DNA of 13,184 bases, taken from NCBI GenBank assembly GCA_002431915.1, contig DJEP01000074.1, positions 1 to 13,184 on the forward strand. The letters run 5' to 3'. Below are positions 6,782 through 13,184 of this stretch, piece after piece. Positions within the stretch are counted from its first letter, which is position 1. Every line of letters starts with the position of its first letter. This DNA is from Lachnospiraceae bacterium UBA5895 (lineage in GTDB: Bacteria; Bacillota; Clostridia; Lachnospirales; Lachnospiraceae). The notes below the pieces were generated by a model. That model had not been told where the DNA came from, made no database searches, and worked only from the letters and a program-made list of their open reading frames with translations. Both the position numbers and the translations under genes were made by a program.

Positions 6782-8203
6782 TTATTCTACTTCCACAACG
6801 TGGATCATATCGGTCTTACCTACCACTCCCAGAGGTACACCTGCAGTAATGACAACTGTGTCACCAGTCTTCACCAGACCTGCCTGCTTTGCCTTAAATA
6901 CCGCTTCCTCAAACAGTGCATCCGTCGTCTGCTCCTTCTGAATCATCACGGGATTTACACCCCACAGCAGATTTAACTGACGGTATACCTTCTCATCCAG
7001 GGTGCATCCGATGATCTGGCATCCTGGCTTATAACGTGCGATCATATTCGCAGTGAATCCGGACATAGTTACGGTAATGATGGCTGCTGCCTTCAGATCG
7101 GAAGCCACGCTGCAGGTCGCATAAGAGATTGCTGTGGTAATATCGGGAGTCTCCTGTCTGTCTTCCTTAACTTTCTGCATTCTTCCGCGGTAATCAATAT
7201 CCTGTTCCGCTCTCTCAGCGATACGGCTCATGGTCTTAACTGCCTCTACGGGATACAGACCGGCTGCACTCTCTCCGGACAGCATGATGGCAGTGGTTCC
7301 GTCATAGATTGCGTTTGCAATATCCGTTGCTTCTGCTCTGGTAGGGCGGGGATTCTTGATCATGGACTCCAGCATCTGGGTAGCGGTGATTACATGTTTG
7401 CCCTGTGCTACTGCCATCTTGATCATCTTCTTCTGTAAAATAGGTACTTCTTCCAGAGGAATCTCGACACCCATGTCACCGCGGGCAACCATGATACCGT
7501 CCGCTGCGGTAATAATCTCTTCCAGGTTCTGGATACCCTGCATATTCTCAATCTTGGCAATGATCTTGATCTTGCTGCCTCTGTCCTCTACGATCTTACG
7601 TACTTCCTGAATATCTTCCCTGGTTCTGACAAAAGAAGCTGCGATAAAGTCAAATCCGTGCTCTACACCAAAGACAATATCTGCCAGATCCACTTCGCTG
7701 ATATAAGGCATGGACAGAATCGCTCCGGGCACATTCACACCCTTATGATTGGATACAAAGCCGCCGTTTACTACTCTGCAGACGATTTCTTCACCCTTGA
7801 TCTCTTCTACCGTCATCTCGATCAGACCGTCATCAATGAGGATCGTTGTACCGACTTTGATATCGTTTTTCAGATTCTTATAGGAAATCGTAGCTTTCTC
7901 GGCGGTTCCCATAATCTCTTCCGTGGTCAGGATAAACTGCTGACCGGATACCAGCTCTACCTTACCGCCTTCAAAATCACGCAGACGGATCTCAGGTCCC
8001 TTCGTATCCAACAATGTAGCCACCGGCAGTCCCAGTTCTTTACGTACCTTCAACACTCTGTTGTATTTTACCAGCTGCTCCTTATGGCTTCCGTGAGAAA
8101 AGTTAAAACGTGCCACATTCATTCCGGCGAGCATCAGCTCTCTTAATTTTTCCTCACTCTCACTGGCGGGACCGATGGTACAGATAATTTTGGTTTTTCT
8201 CAT
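6782..8203 (-). CDS. pyk: Pyruvate kinase (short form)
   Basis: This is the last enzyme of glycolysis, converting phosphoenolpyruvate and ADP to pyruvate and ATP. At 473 residues it has the standard A, B and C domains and lacks the extra C-terminal PEP-utiliser-like domain found in Bacillus Pyk. Active-site residues are present: Arg32, Asn34 and Ser36 in ARFNFSHGSH, DTKGPEIR at 66-73, Lys217 and Glu219 in KIENMQG, Asp243 in ARGDMGVE, and Thr275 in ITATQMLES. Glu71 in DTKGPEIR is the type found in potassium-dependent enzymes. The ATG has AAAGGA ten bases upstream. The gene starts only 23 bp after the decarboxylase stop, so the two are likely co-transcribed. Confidence 0.97.
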   Translation of the reverse strand: MRKTKIICTIGPASESEEKLRELMLAGMNVARFNFSHGSHKEQLVKYNRVLKVRKELGLPVATLLDTKGPEIRLRDFEGGKVELVSGQQFILTTEEIMGTAEKATISYKNLKNDIKVGTTILIDDGLIEMTVEEIKGEEIVCRVVNGGFVSNHKGVNVPGAILSMPYISEVDLADIVFGVEHGFDFIAASFVRTREDIQEVRKIVEDRGSKIKIIAKIENMQGIQNLEEIITAADGIMVARGDMGVEIPLEEVPILQKKMIKMAVAQGKHVITATQMLESMIKNPRPTRAEATDIANAIYDGTTAIMLSGESAAGLYPVEAVKTMSRIAERAEQDIDYRGRMQKVKEDRQETPDITTAISYATCSVASDLKAAAIITVTMSGFTANMIARYKPGCQIIGCTLDEKVYRQLNLLWGVNPVMIQKEQTTDALFEEAVFKAKQAGLVKTGDTVVITAGVPLGVVGKTDMIHVVEVE

Positions 8204-8226
8204 ACAAGCTAAATCCTTTCTGCTGT

Positions 8227-9660
8227 TTATTTATTTTTTAATACGGTAATGCGATACTCGGTATCTCCTATCACTCCCTGAACATTCAGGTCGTCCTTTA
8301 AGTACTTTGCCAGCTGGCTGCAATGCGCTGCCTCGATCTGTTCTCCGGGCACCAGCATGGGAATCCCGGGCGGATACAGATTCACAAAGTCCCCGGCGAT
8401 CCTTCCTGCCGCCTGTGACAGCGGAATCTCTTCCTTTTCAGCATCCCATGCTTCCGCAAGGGACATCCGCACTTCGGGATGCAGCTGGTAGAGTGATATT
8501 TCATCCTCTTCTCTGCCGTCCGGCTTCTGCGAGCTCTGCCATTTTCCTACGGTAATATCACGGTCGATGGCAAGCAGTGCTTCCTTCATCCGCCGATACG
8601 CTTCTTCCCCATCTCCTATGGTGAACATCGCCAGACAATATCCCGGCGCTGCCATCTCCAGCTGCAAATGATATTTTTCTAATAGAATATCATAAATTAG
8701 CTGTCCTGACAAACCTACCTTTGCGGATACTATGATCAGTTTTCCGATATCCTGTCTGGAATCCAGGGGTAAAAAGCTTAAATTTCTACATTCTGACAGT
8801 TCTGTCAGCATTCTCAGATAATTTACCTGAAACCGGGCAAACAAATACTCTCCCTGCTCCCTTACCACCTGCAGTGCATTGTCAATTCCTGCCATTAATA
8901 CATAGGATGGGCTGCTGGACTGATAAATATGCAAAAATCTGCGCAGTCTGTCTCTGTCGATCCGGTTGCCGTTTACGTGAAGCAGTGCGCTCTGCGTCAG
9001 CGCCGGCAACGTCTTATGCACACTGTGGATGACCAGATCCGCACCACACTGACAGCTGTTCTTCGCAAATCCTTCCGCCAGCCCCAGATGGGCTCCGTGC
9101 GCCTCGTCCACGATCAGAGGGATCCCCTTGCTATGCACGATCTGGGCAATCTTCTCTATATCCGCAATTCTGCCTTCATACGTCGGTGACACCAGGAATA
9201 CCGCATCCGGAACAGGTCCTTTTGCCAGTGCCTCCGCGATCTGTTCCGGGGTTATCGCATCATAAATATCATACTCCTGCATCATTTCCGGATACAGATA
9301 AGATATTGTTAAATTTCTCAGGTATGCCGCGTGGTATGCCGACTTATGCCCGCCTCTGATCATAAGGAGCCGTCCGCCCTTCGGGACCGCTGCGCTAATT
9401 GCCGCCAGGATCCCGCCGGTACTGCCGTTTACCAGGTAGAAGCTCTCTTCCGCACCGTACAGTTTTGCTGCTTCCTCCTGTAATTTTTTCAAGATCTCTT
9501 CCGGTGCATGAAGATTATCGAACTCGTCGATCTCCGTAATATCGATGTCCATGATCTCGTACGGCAATTCCCCACAAAGCTGCCTCTTATGTCCCGGCAT
9601 GTGATAGGGATAATAATCTGTCTTGCTGTAGCTTTTTAATCGCCGGTATAATTCACCCAA
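8227..9660 (-). CDS. Orn/Lys/Arg decarboxylase-like PLP enzyme (YaaO/SpeA type)
   Basis: This PLP-dependent protein belongs to the prokaryotic Orn/Lys/Arg decarboxylase family without the N-terminal response-regulator-like domain. It would decarboxylate a basic amino acid to a polyamine or precursor; the exact substrate cannot be read. Motifs, numbered from the chosen start, are HMPGHK at 20-25, the cofactor-binding VDEAHGAH with Asp185 and His188, and the Schiff-base lysine Lys216 in HSVHKTLPALTQ. The C-terminal domain carries YPPGIPMLVPGE. No ATG suits the start. TTG at 9658-9660 has AGGAG ten bases upstream and gives a typical family N-terminus (GELYRRLKSYSKTDYYPYHM). GTG at 9688-9690 and TTG at 9715-9717 are alternatives, the last two overlapping the HD gene. 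A YaaO-like gene near holB is also seen in Bacillus. Confidence 0.92.
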   Translation of the reverse strand: MGELYRRLKSYSKTDYYPYHMPGHKRQLCGELPYEIMDIDITEIDEFDNLHAPEEILKKLQEEAAKLYGAEESFYLVNGSTGGILAAISAAVPKGGRLLMIRGGHKSAYHAAYLRNLTISYLYPEMMQEYDIYDAITPEQIAEALAKGPVPDAVFLVSPTYEGRIADIEKIAQIVHSKGIPLIVDEAHGAHLGLAEGFAKNSCQCGADLVIHSVHKTLPALTQSALLHVNGNRIDRDRLRRFLHIYQSSSPSYVLMAGIDNALQVVREQGEYLFARFQVNYLRMLTELSECRNLSFLPLDSRQDIGKLIIVSAKVGLSGQLIYDILLEKYHLQLEMAAPGYCLAMFTIGDGEEAYRRMKEALLAIDRDITVGKWQSSQKPDGREEDEISLYQLHPEVRMSLAEAWDAEKEEIPLSQAAGRIAGDFVNLYPPGIPMLVPGEQIEAAHCSQLAKYLKDDLNVQGVIGDTEYRITVLKNK

Positions 9661-9694
9661 TTCCGTTATTCTCCTGTTTGGGACTTTCACCCTT

Positions 9695-10261
9695 TTATTT
9701 TCCCTGTTCCTCTTCAATCTTGCGAAGTTTCTCGATCAGAGCCCCATGTCCTTTATGCACATGGAATGTCTCCATAAGGGAACACCATTTGTCTGCCATA
9801 GTAACGATCCAGGCCTCCCGGCACATGGGGACTGCGGAAATCGTCAGAGGCCACATATGCTTTTTAATAATGTCTCTCTCCCTGGGTGTCAGCTGATATT
9901 CCCGCTGTGCGTTCTTAAGTGCCCTGCCGGGATGATAGAATCCGTGAAGCTTGTGAGGGCTGACATGATCCGGCGTATGCCAGTCGTACAGGAAATAATC
10001 ATGCAGTAATGCTCCGCGGATCAGATCCTTTTTTTCACAGGAAATATGCAGTTTTTCGCTGATTGCCAGACTGTACTTTGCCACATTCATGCTATGATCG
10101 TTGACCGTCATATTGCCATGCTGTACATGTGACCGTGTGGAACGAAAGTTCTTAGAACGCAGAATATCCGGTGCTGCCGCCCGGATCTCCTGTCTTAATT
10201 GCCGTTCTCTTTCAAATCTTTCTTTCCACTTCTGTATTCTTTTCGCTGAACGCTGTTTCAT
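9695..10261 (-). CDS. HD-domain hydrolase
   Basis: This 188-residue protein has the metal ligands of the HD superfamily: His56 in VNDHSMNVA, His87-Asp88 in GALLHDYFLYDWH, His135 in IIKKHMWPL, and Asp157 in TMADKWCS. Such proteins are usually metal-dependent phosphohydrolases; the substrate is unknown. The first 40 residues are basic and helical, and there is no signal peptide. The ATG at 10259-10261 has AAGGCGG just upstream and is preferred over a GTG 12 codons earlier. It lies 58 bp after the L,D-transpeptidase gene, and its 3' end is next to or overlaps the decarboxylase start, which suggests co-transcription with both. Confidence 0.85.
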   Translation of the reverse strand: MKQRSAKRIQKWKERFERERQLRQEIRAAAPDILRSKNFRSTRSHVQHGNMTVNDHSMNVAKYSLAISEKLHISCEKKDLIRGALLHDYFLYDWHTPDHVSPHKLHGFYHPGRALKNAQREYQLTPRERDIIKKHMWPLTISAVPMCREAWIVTMADKWCSLMETFHVHKGHGALIEKLRKIEEEQGK

Positions 10262-10303
10262 AGAGCCGCCTTCTTTCTCAATATCCCTCTCATCCACATG
10301 TTC

Positions 10304-10315
10304 ACTATTCAGAGC
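10304..10315. repeat. Partial copy of the 72-bp element arm
   Basis: ACTATTCAGAGC here is identical to 3879-3890, part of the 18-bp arm of the inverted-repeat element upstream of pheS. It lies in the 58-bp gap between the L,D-transpeptidase and HD genes, next to a 12-bp perfect palindrome (ACTATTAATAGT, 10316-10327) that covers the transpeptidase stop codon. There is no matching second arm, so this may be a fragment or a chance match. Confidence 0.35.
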
Positions 10316-10319
10316 ACTA

Positions 10320-11933
10320 TTAATAGTAGTAACATACTACCGGGAATCCGGTAGATACATACTCATAAATGGCTGCTGCCATATGTAAAGGCAGATTAAT
10401 ACATCCATGGGATCCGGATGTCAGATAGATCGTACCTCCGAAGTTTCTTCTCCAGGTAGCATCATGCATTCCGACATTTCCGTTAAAAGGCATCCAGTAG
10501 TTTACCGGAGTCTCATAATCTGCACCACGTAATACCGCATTTTTTGTCTTATAAGTCAGTCCGAATACACCGGGAGGTGTCATACATCCGGCTTTGCTCA
10601 TGTTACCGGACACGAAATCTGTCTCCAACACGATGCTGCCGTCCTTAAACAGATACAGATGCTGGTTAGTCAGGTCGATCTCCACATAGGAATTACCGAT
10701 ATCATTGCTTCCCTTCTGGGCACCTTTGCTGCTGTATACCGGCTCCTTGTCAATGGTTTCTCCTTTTTCAATAGAAGCCGTCAGCTCTTTGGTCTCTTCT
10801 TCACGGTCTGTCTTCCAGCCATATGCTCCGCTGGGCAGATTCAGTTCAATGCCCTGTACTGTGGTGAATCTTCTCTTTTTGCCATAAGTATCGTACTCTT
10901 TTGCCTGTTCCGCTACAAACTCAGCGATAGCTTCCTCATTTAACTGCGGATCCTTATCATCCGCCTGGATCCATTCGTGAATAGTATCTCCGTCTACAAC
11001 AACTTTATTGCCGTTCCAGTCATAAGTGATCTCTGCGCTGACCCACTTGTTCATGGTATCGCAGGCTTTTACCAGTGCTGCATCTTCAGCGGCTACTTTT
11101 GCGGTCTCATAGCAGCCCTGCTCTTCCAGATCCACAGTAGTATCTCCTGCCATAATCGCTGTAGATACTACACCATCCACCAGATTCATATCCAGCTTGG
11201 TTCCCAGCGTCTCCGGAACGATTTCATAGGTCTTCATCTTCTCAGAATATTCACTGATATAAGCGTCTTCCGGCTGGATCATATTTTTCTTCTGCAGCTC
11301 CGGCATCTGCTGAAGCTGTTCCTGTAATTTATCCGCATCGTAAAATACTCCCTGAACCACATCATAATTCTGTGTGCTCCACAGCATCCGGATCCACAGG
11401 AATTCATTCTGTCTGTTTAAAAGCTCCTGCGCCGCTCCATTGGTATCCACCCAGTACATTCCGATCTCCGGTGCCGTTATGGTTCCGATCTCTTCCTGTA
11501 CGCCGTTCTCGTCTCTTCCGAATATCTGCAGACTGTACTGTTGGGACTGTTCATCCATAATCGCTGCCACCTGAGTTGCTGTCAGATTGCTGCTGTCCGT
11601 GCCGTTTACAGAAGTCTGATACAGGAAATGTGAATGATAGTAAAACACTCCAATTCCGTAGGCGATGAGGAGTACTATCAGGATTCCCAGTCCGATCCAA
11701 AGACTCTTCTTACTTTTCTTCGGTTTCTCTTTGGACTCTTCCTTGGTTTCTTTTGCTTCTTCTTTTACTTCCGGTTTTGTTTCTTTTTTTGTTTCTTCTT
11801 TTGTTTCTTCTTTTGTTGTCTCTTTTGTTTCCTCTTTTGTTGTCTCTTTTGTTTCCTCTTTATTTTCCATTTTTGTTTCTTCGGTTATATCTCTGTTTTC
11901 GTTTTCCATTTTTATCTTACGTTTCTCCCTCAT
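10320..11933 (-). CDS. Membrane-anchored L,D-transpeptidase (YkuD domain)
   Basis: This 537-residue enzyme would form 3-3 cross-links in peptidoglycan or attach partners to it, on the outer face of the membrane. Residues 1-76 are a cytoplasmic tail very rich in Lys, Glu and Thr. Residues 77-99 are a single membrane helix (SLWIGLGILIVLLIAYGIGVF), giving an N-in, C-out signal-anchor. A long extracytoplasmic region resembling the domain that precedes YkuD in many Clostridia follows. The YkuD domain is at the C-terminus, with catalytic His490 in GMHDATWR and the SGSHGCINLP motif with Cys511. AGGA five bases before the ATG supports this start. It is the first gene after a promoter and probably heads the run of genes to its left. 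Confidence 0.92.
   Translation of the reverse strand: MREKRKIKMENENRDITEETKMENKEETKETTKEETKETTKEETKEETKKETKPEVKEEAKETKEESKEKPKKSKKSLWIGLGILIVLLIAYGIGVFYYHSHFLYQTSVNGTDSSNLTATQVAAIMDEQSQQYSLQIFGRDENGVQEEIGTITAPEIGMYWVDTNGAAQELLNRQNEFLWIRMLWSTQNYDVVQGVFYDADKLQEQLQQMPELQKKNMIQPEDAYISEYSEKMKTYEIVPETLGTKLDMNLVDGVVSTAIMAGDTTVDLEEQGCYETAKVAAEDAALVKACDTMNKWVSAEITYDWNGNKVVVDGDTIHEWIQADDKDPQLNEEAIAEFVAEQAKEYDTYGKKRRFTTVQGIELNLPSGAYGWKTDREEETKELTASIEKGETIDKEPVYSSKGAQKGSNDIGNSYVEIDLTNQHLYLFKDGSIVLETDFVSGNMSKAGCMTPPGVFGLTYKTKNAVLRGADYETPVNYWMPFNGNVGMHDATWRRNFGGTIYLTSGSHGCINLPLHMAAAIYEYVSTGFPVVCYYY
11811..11858. repeat. Two exact 24-bp tandem repeats in the transpeptidase gene
   Basis: Positions 11811-11834 and 11835-11858 are identical and encode the eight-residue unit EETKETTK in the cytoplasmic tail. 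Further, less regular TTTGTTTCTTC units continue to about 11775. Because the repeat is in frame (24 bp), gain or loss of a unit would change tail length without breaking the gene. Confidence 0.8.
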
Positions 11934-11951
11934 ATTATTCCTATTGCGCTC

Positions 11952-11960
11952 ATTATAGCA
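11952..11960 (-). promoter_or_regulatory. Extended -10 promoter of the L,D-transpeptidase gene
   Basis: The minus strand reads TGC TATAAT, a perfect -10 with the TG extension. The expected -35 position falls in the T-rich tract of the azlCD terminator and is a poor hexamer. Transcription would begin near 11945, about 12 bases before the ATG at 11933, leaving room for the AGGA ribosome binding site but little more. Confidence 0.6.
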
Positions 11961-11971
11961 TTAAATTTTAT

Positions 11972-12014
11972 AAAAAAATAGTGTGAAAAGGGCAAAAAAT
12001 TGCCCCCTCACACT
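11972..12014 (-). terminator. Intrinsic terminator of azlCD
   Basis: The minus-strand RNA has a stem of about 15 pairs (AGUGUGAGG GGGCAA with UUGCCC and UUCACACU, one bulged U, two G.U) closed by UUUU and followed by seven T (11972-11978). It begins four bases after the azlD stop. The plus strand lacks a T-run, so it works for azlCD only. Confidence 0.88.
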
Positions 12015-12017
12015 CAT

Positions 12018-12338
12018 TTAGAATACTACTTGCACTAATATCATGTATAGTATCGTTCCGGCAGCTATACTCAACAAAGTATTTCGCTTCCATATATGAA
12101 GTATTGCGACCACTGCGACTGACAATAACTCCGGAATTCCATGATTGCCGGTAAACAAATCAATGCCCTTCACACAGTAGACAACGAGAATTACCATAAT
12201 CGCCGGTGGAAGTACTTTCCCCAGATAAGTCACGGTCGCCGGAACTTCTCTCTTCCCTCCGAACAATACGAAGGGGATCGCTCTTATAAATAAAGTAACC
12301 GCAGCTACAACTGCTATGATTCCGATGGAATGTAACAT
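12018..12338 (-). CDS. azlD: AzlD family branched-chain amino acid transport subunit
   Basis: This 106-residue, very hydrophobic protein has about four predicted membrane helices and belongs to the AzlD family, the small partner of AzlC. The pair exports branched-chain amino acids or analogues in characterised cases. The pattern TLFIRAIPFVLFGG near residues 15-28 and the YLGKVLPPAIMVILVVYC segment are typical. Its ATG lies inside the end of azlC (25-bp overlap), with GGAG ten bases upstream, so the two are probably translationally coupled. Confidence 0.93.
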   Translation of the reverse strand: MLHSIGIIAVVAAVTLFIRAIPFVLFGGKREVPATVTYLGKVLPPAIMVILVVYCVKGIDLFTGNHGIPELLSVAVVAILHIWKRNTLLSIAAGTILYMILVQVVF

Positions 12339-13042
12339 TTTTTCTTAACTCCTAATAAAATAATCGCTGTAATTGTCAGTGCGGGCAGTAAAAATGCATC
12401 CGCTCCAAGTAAAATCAGGCACAGCACTCCGACCACGCCTCCAATCAGCGCCGGTTTATGTTCCTTCGTATCCATCCATTGATTGACTACGATGACCGTA
12501 AATAATGCTGTCATGGAAAAATCAATTCCCGTCGTATTGATCGGCAATACGCTTCCTGCCAGGGCTCCCACACAGCTTCCCAAGATCCAGTAGAAATGAT
12601 CCAACAGGGATATATAGAAGCTCACCCGTTCTTCACGCATTCCCTCCGGAACCTTTAGATCACATAACAGAGAAAATGTCTCATCCGTAAGGGAAAAGAT
12701 CATATATGGATAAGTTGCACCCATTTTTTTGAATTTCTCCACAAAAGAAAGCCCGTAAAACATGTGTCTGCCGTTGACAAACAGCGTCATGATCAATGTA
12801 TACCACAAGCTCGCCCCTGCTGTCAGCAATGTGACCAGTACGAATTGCATACTGCCCGCATAAACAAACAGACTGATAAAAAAAGCCCACCAAAATCCAT
12901 AACCGGCATCATTTAGCATTAATCCAAAGGCAAATCCCAGGAAAAGATATCCCAACATCACCGGTACGGATTGCACAATTGCATAACGTAATTCTTTTAT
13001 CTTGTTTTCCATTGGTAAATCCAGTCTCTTTCGCAATTTCAT
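12314..13042 (-). CDS. azlC: AzlC family branched-chain amino acid exporter subunit
   Basis: This 242-residue membrane protein is the large subunit of an AzlCD exporter. Family signatures are PVMLGYLFLGFAFGLML near residues 27-43, YAGSMQFVLV at 61-70 and VNGRHMFYGLSF at 89-100, with several further membrane helices. It overlaps azlD. Two starts are possible: ATG at 13040-13042, only about nine bases after the predicted transcription start and without a clear ribosome binding site, and ATG at 13010-13012 (residue 11), which gives a more usual leader and a protein of 232 residues. No azlB (Lrp-type) regulator gene is in the window. Confidence 0.93.
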   Translation of the reverse strand: MKLRKRLDLPMENKIKELRYAIVQSVPVMLGYLFLGFAFGLMLNDAGYGFWWAFFISLFVYAGSMQFVLVTLLTAGASLWYTLIMTLFVNGRHMFYGLSFVEKFKKMGATYPYMIFSLTDETFSLLCDLKVPEGMREERVSFYISLLDHFYWILGSCVGALAGSVLPINTTGIDFSMTALFTVIVVNQWMDTKEHKPALIGGVVGVLCLILLGADAFLLPALTITAIILLGVKKKCYIPSES

Positions 13043-13057
13043 CGTTCTCGACGAATT

Positions 13058-13086
13058 ATTTTAGCATACCGTGATTCGTCAGACAA
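13058..13086 (-). promoter_or_regulatory. Promoter of azlCD
   Basis: A -35 TTGTCT (13081-13086) and a -10 TAAAAT (13058-13063) are separated by exactly 17 bases on the minus strand. Transcription would begin near 13051, very close to the first azlC ATG. Confidence 0.65.
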
Positions 13087-13094
13087 TAGTCTGA
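13079..13094. promoter_or_regulatory. Possible operator: inverted repeat over the azlCD -35 box
   Basis: TCAGAC at 13079-13084 and GTCTGA at 13089-13094 are perfect inverted repeats four bases apart and overlap the -35 hexamer. A repressor bound here would block the promoter. The sequence does not match an operator that I can name. Confidence 0.4.
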
Positions 13095-13126
13095 TATAGG
13101 TTCTATTTTCGTGGCAGGCATTAAAA

Positions 13127-13158
13127 AAGATCAATATACTATATGTATATTGATCTTA
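13127..13158 (-). terminator. Intrinsic terminator of the right-edge RNA gene
   Basis: A long AT-rich stem pairs AAGATCAATATA with TATATTGATCTT around a short loop and is followed on the minus strand by a run of T into TTTTTTAATG. It sits six bases beyond the predicted end of the tRNA-like sequence and upstream of the azlCD promoter. Confidence 0.8.
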
Positions 13159-13164
13159 CCTTAA

Positions 13165-13184
13165 TGAGACACGGGGGATTCGAA
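13165..13184 (-). tRNA. 3' end of a tRNA-like gene, cut by the window edge
   Basis: The minus strand reads TTCGAAT, a standard T-loop, then CCCCC as the 3' side of the T-stem, GTGTCTC as the 3' side of a seven-base acceptor stem, and A as the discriminator base. CCA is not encoded (TTA follows). The intrinsic terminator immediately downstream supports an RNA gene. The anticodon is outside the window, so the amino acid is unknown. A tmRNA 3' end is also possible. Confidence 0.55.

Noticed and set aside
7658..8146. 162-codon plus-strand frame opposite pyruvate kinase
   Set aside because: It is antisense to a fully conserved pyruvate kinase coding region and has no ribosome binding site or known domain.
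11761..11858. Repeats in the transpeptidase gene as a CRISPR-like array
   Set aside because: The repeats are directly adjacent with no spacers, are in frame, and encode a charged protein tail.
11634..11986. Overlapping Phe/Leu-rich plus-strand frames that look like membrane peptides
   Set aside because: They are the reverse of the Lys/Glu-rich transpeptidase tail; GAA/AAA repeats read as TTC/TTT on the other strand and mimic membrane segments.

Overview
The window looks like ordinary chromosome from a low-to-mid GC Firmicute, most likely a Lachnospiraceae-type Clostridium relative. The evidence is a phenylalanine T-box in front of pheS-pheT, Shine-Dalgarno sites of AGGAG type, and a decarboxylase / guanylate-kinase-like / YaaR / HolB cluster that resembles the Bacillus yaaO-tmk-yaaQ-yaaR-holB region. 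All recognisable genes lie on the minus strand, so transcription runs from right to left. I place the host from gene content and style only, not from a marker gene.

Right end (12018-13184). The 3' end of a tRNA-like gene with its own hairpin terminator sits at the edge. Next come azlC and azlD, a two-part branched-chain amino acid exporter. Their genes overlap by 25 bp and share a promoter whose -35 box is covered by a 16-bp inverted repeat. A strong terminator closes azlCD and abuts an extended -10 promoter for the next gene.

Middle (4289-11933). A run of same-strand, closely spaced genes encodes a membrane-anchored YkuD L,D-transpeptidase with a Lys/Glu/Thr-rich cytoplasmic tail, an HD-domain hydrolase, an Orn/Lys/Arg-decarboxylase-like PLP enzyme, pyruvate kinase, a guanylate-kinase-like P-loop kinase, YaaR and the DNA polymerase III delta' subunit. 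I see no convincing terminator inside this run, so part or all of it may be one transcription unit. A 56-codon remnant of a HepT-like HEPN toxin follows holB.

Left (212-4277). A T-box leader with a UUC (Phe) specifier, a UGGU tRNA-acceptor motif and a nearly perfect 22-position terminator stem controls pheS-pheT, the two subunits of phenylalanyl-tRNA synthetase. Between the T-box terminator and pheS lie a 72-bp inverted-repeat element with perfect 18-bp arms and a short degenerate tandem repeat; neither belongs to a normal T-box. The pheST operon ends at a hairpin terminator, and beyond it a promoter and ribosome binding site introduce another minus-strand gene of which only four codons are visible.

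I found no CRISPR array, transposase, phage gene or complete defence system. The less ordinary items are the inverted-repeat element, the HepT remnant, the kinase substitution and pyruvate kinase placement in the yaaO-holB-type cluster, and the compact promoter architecture around azlCD.
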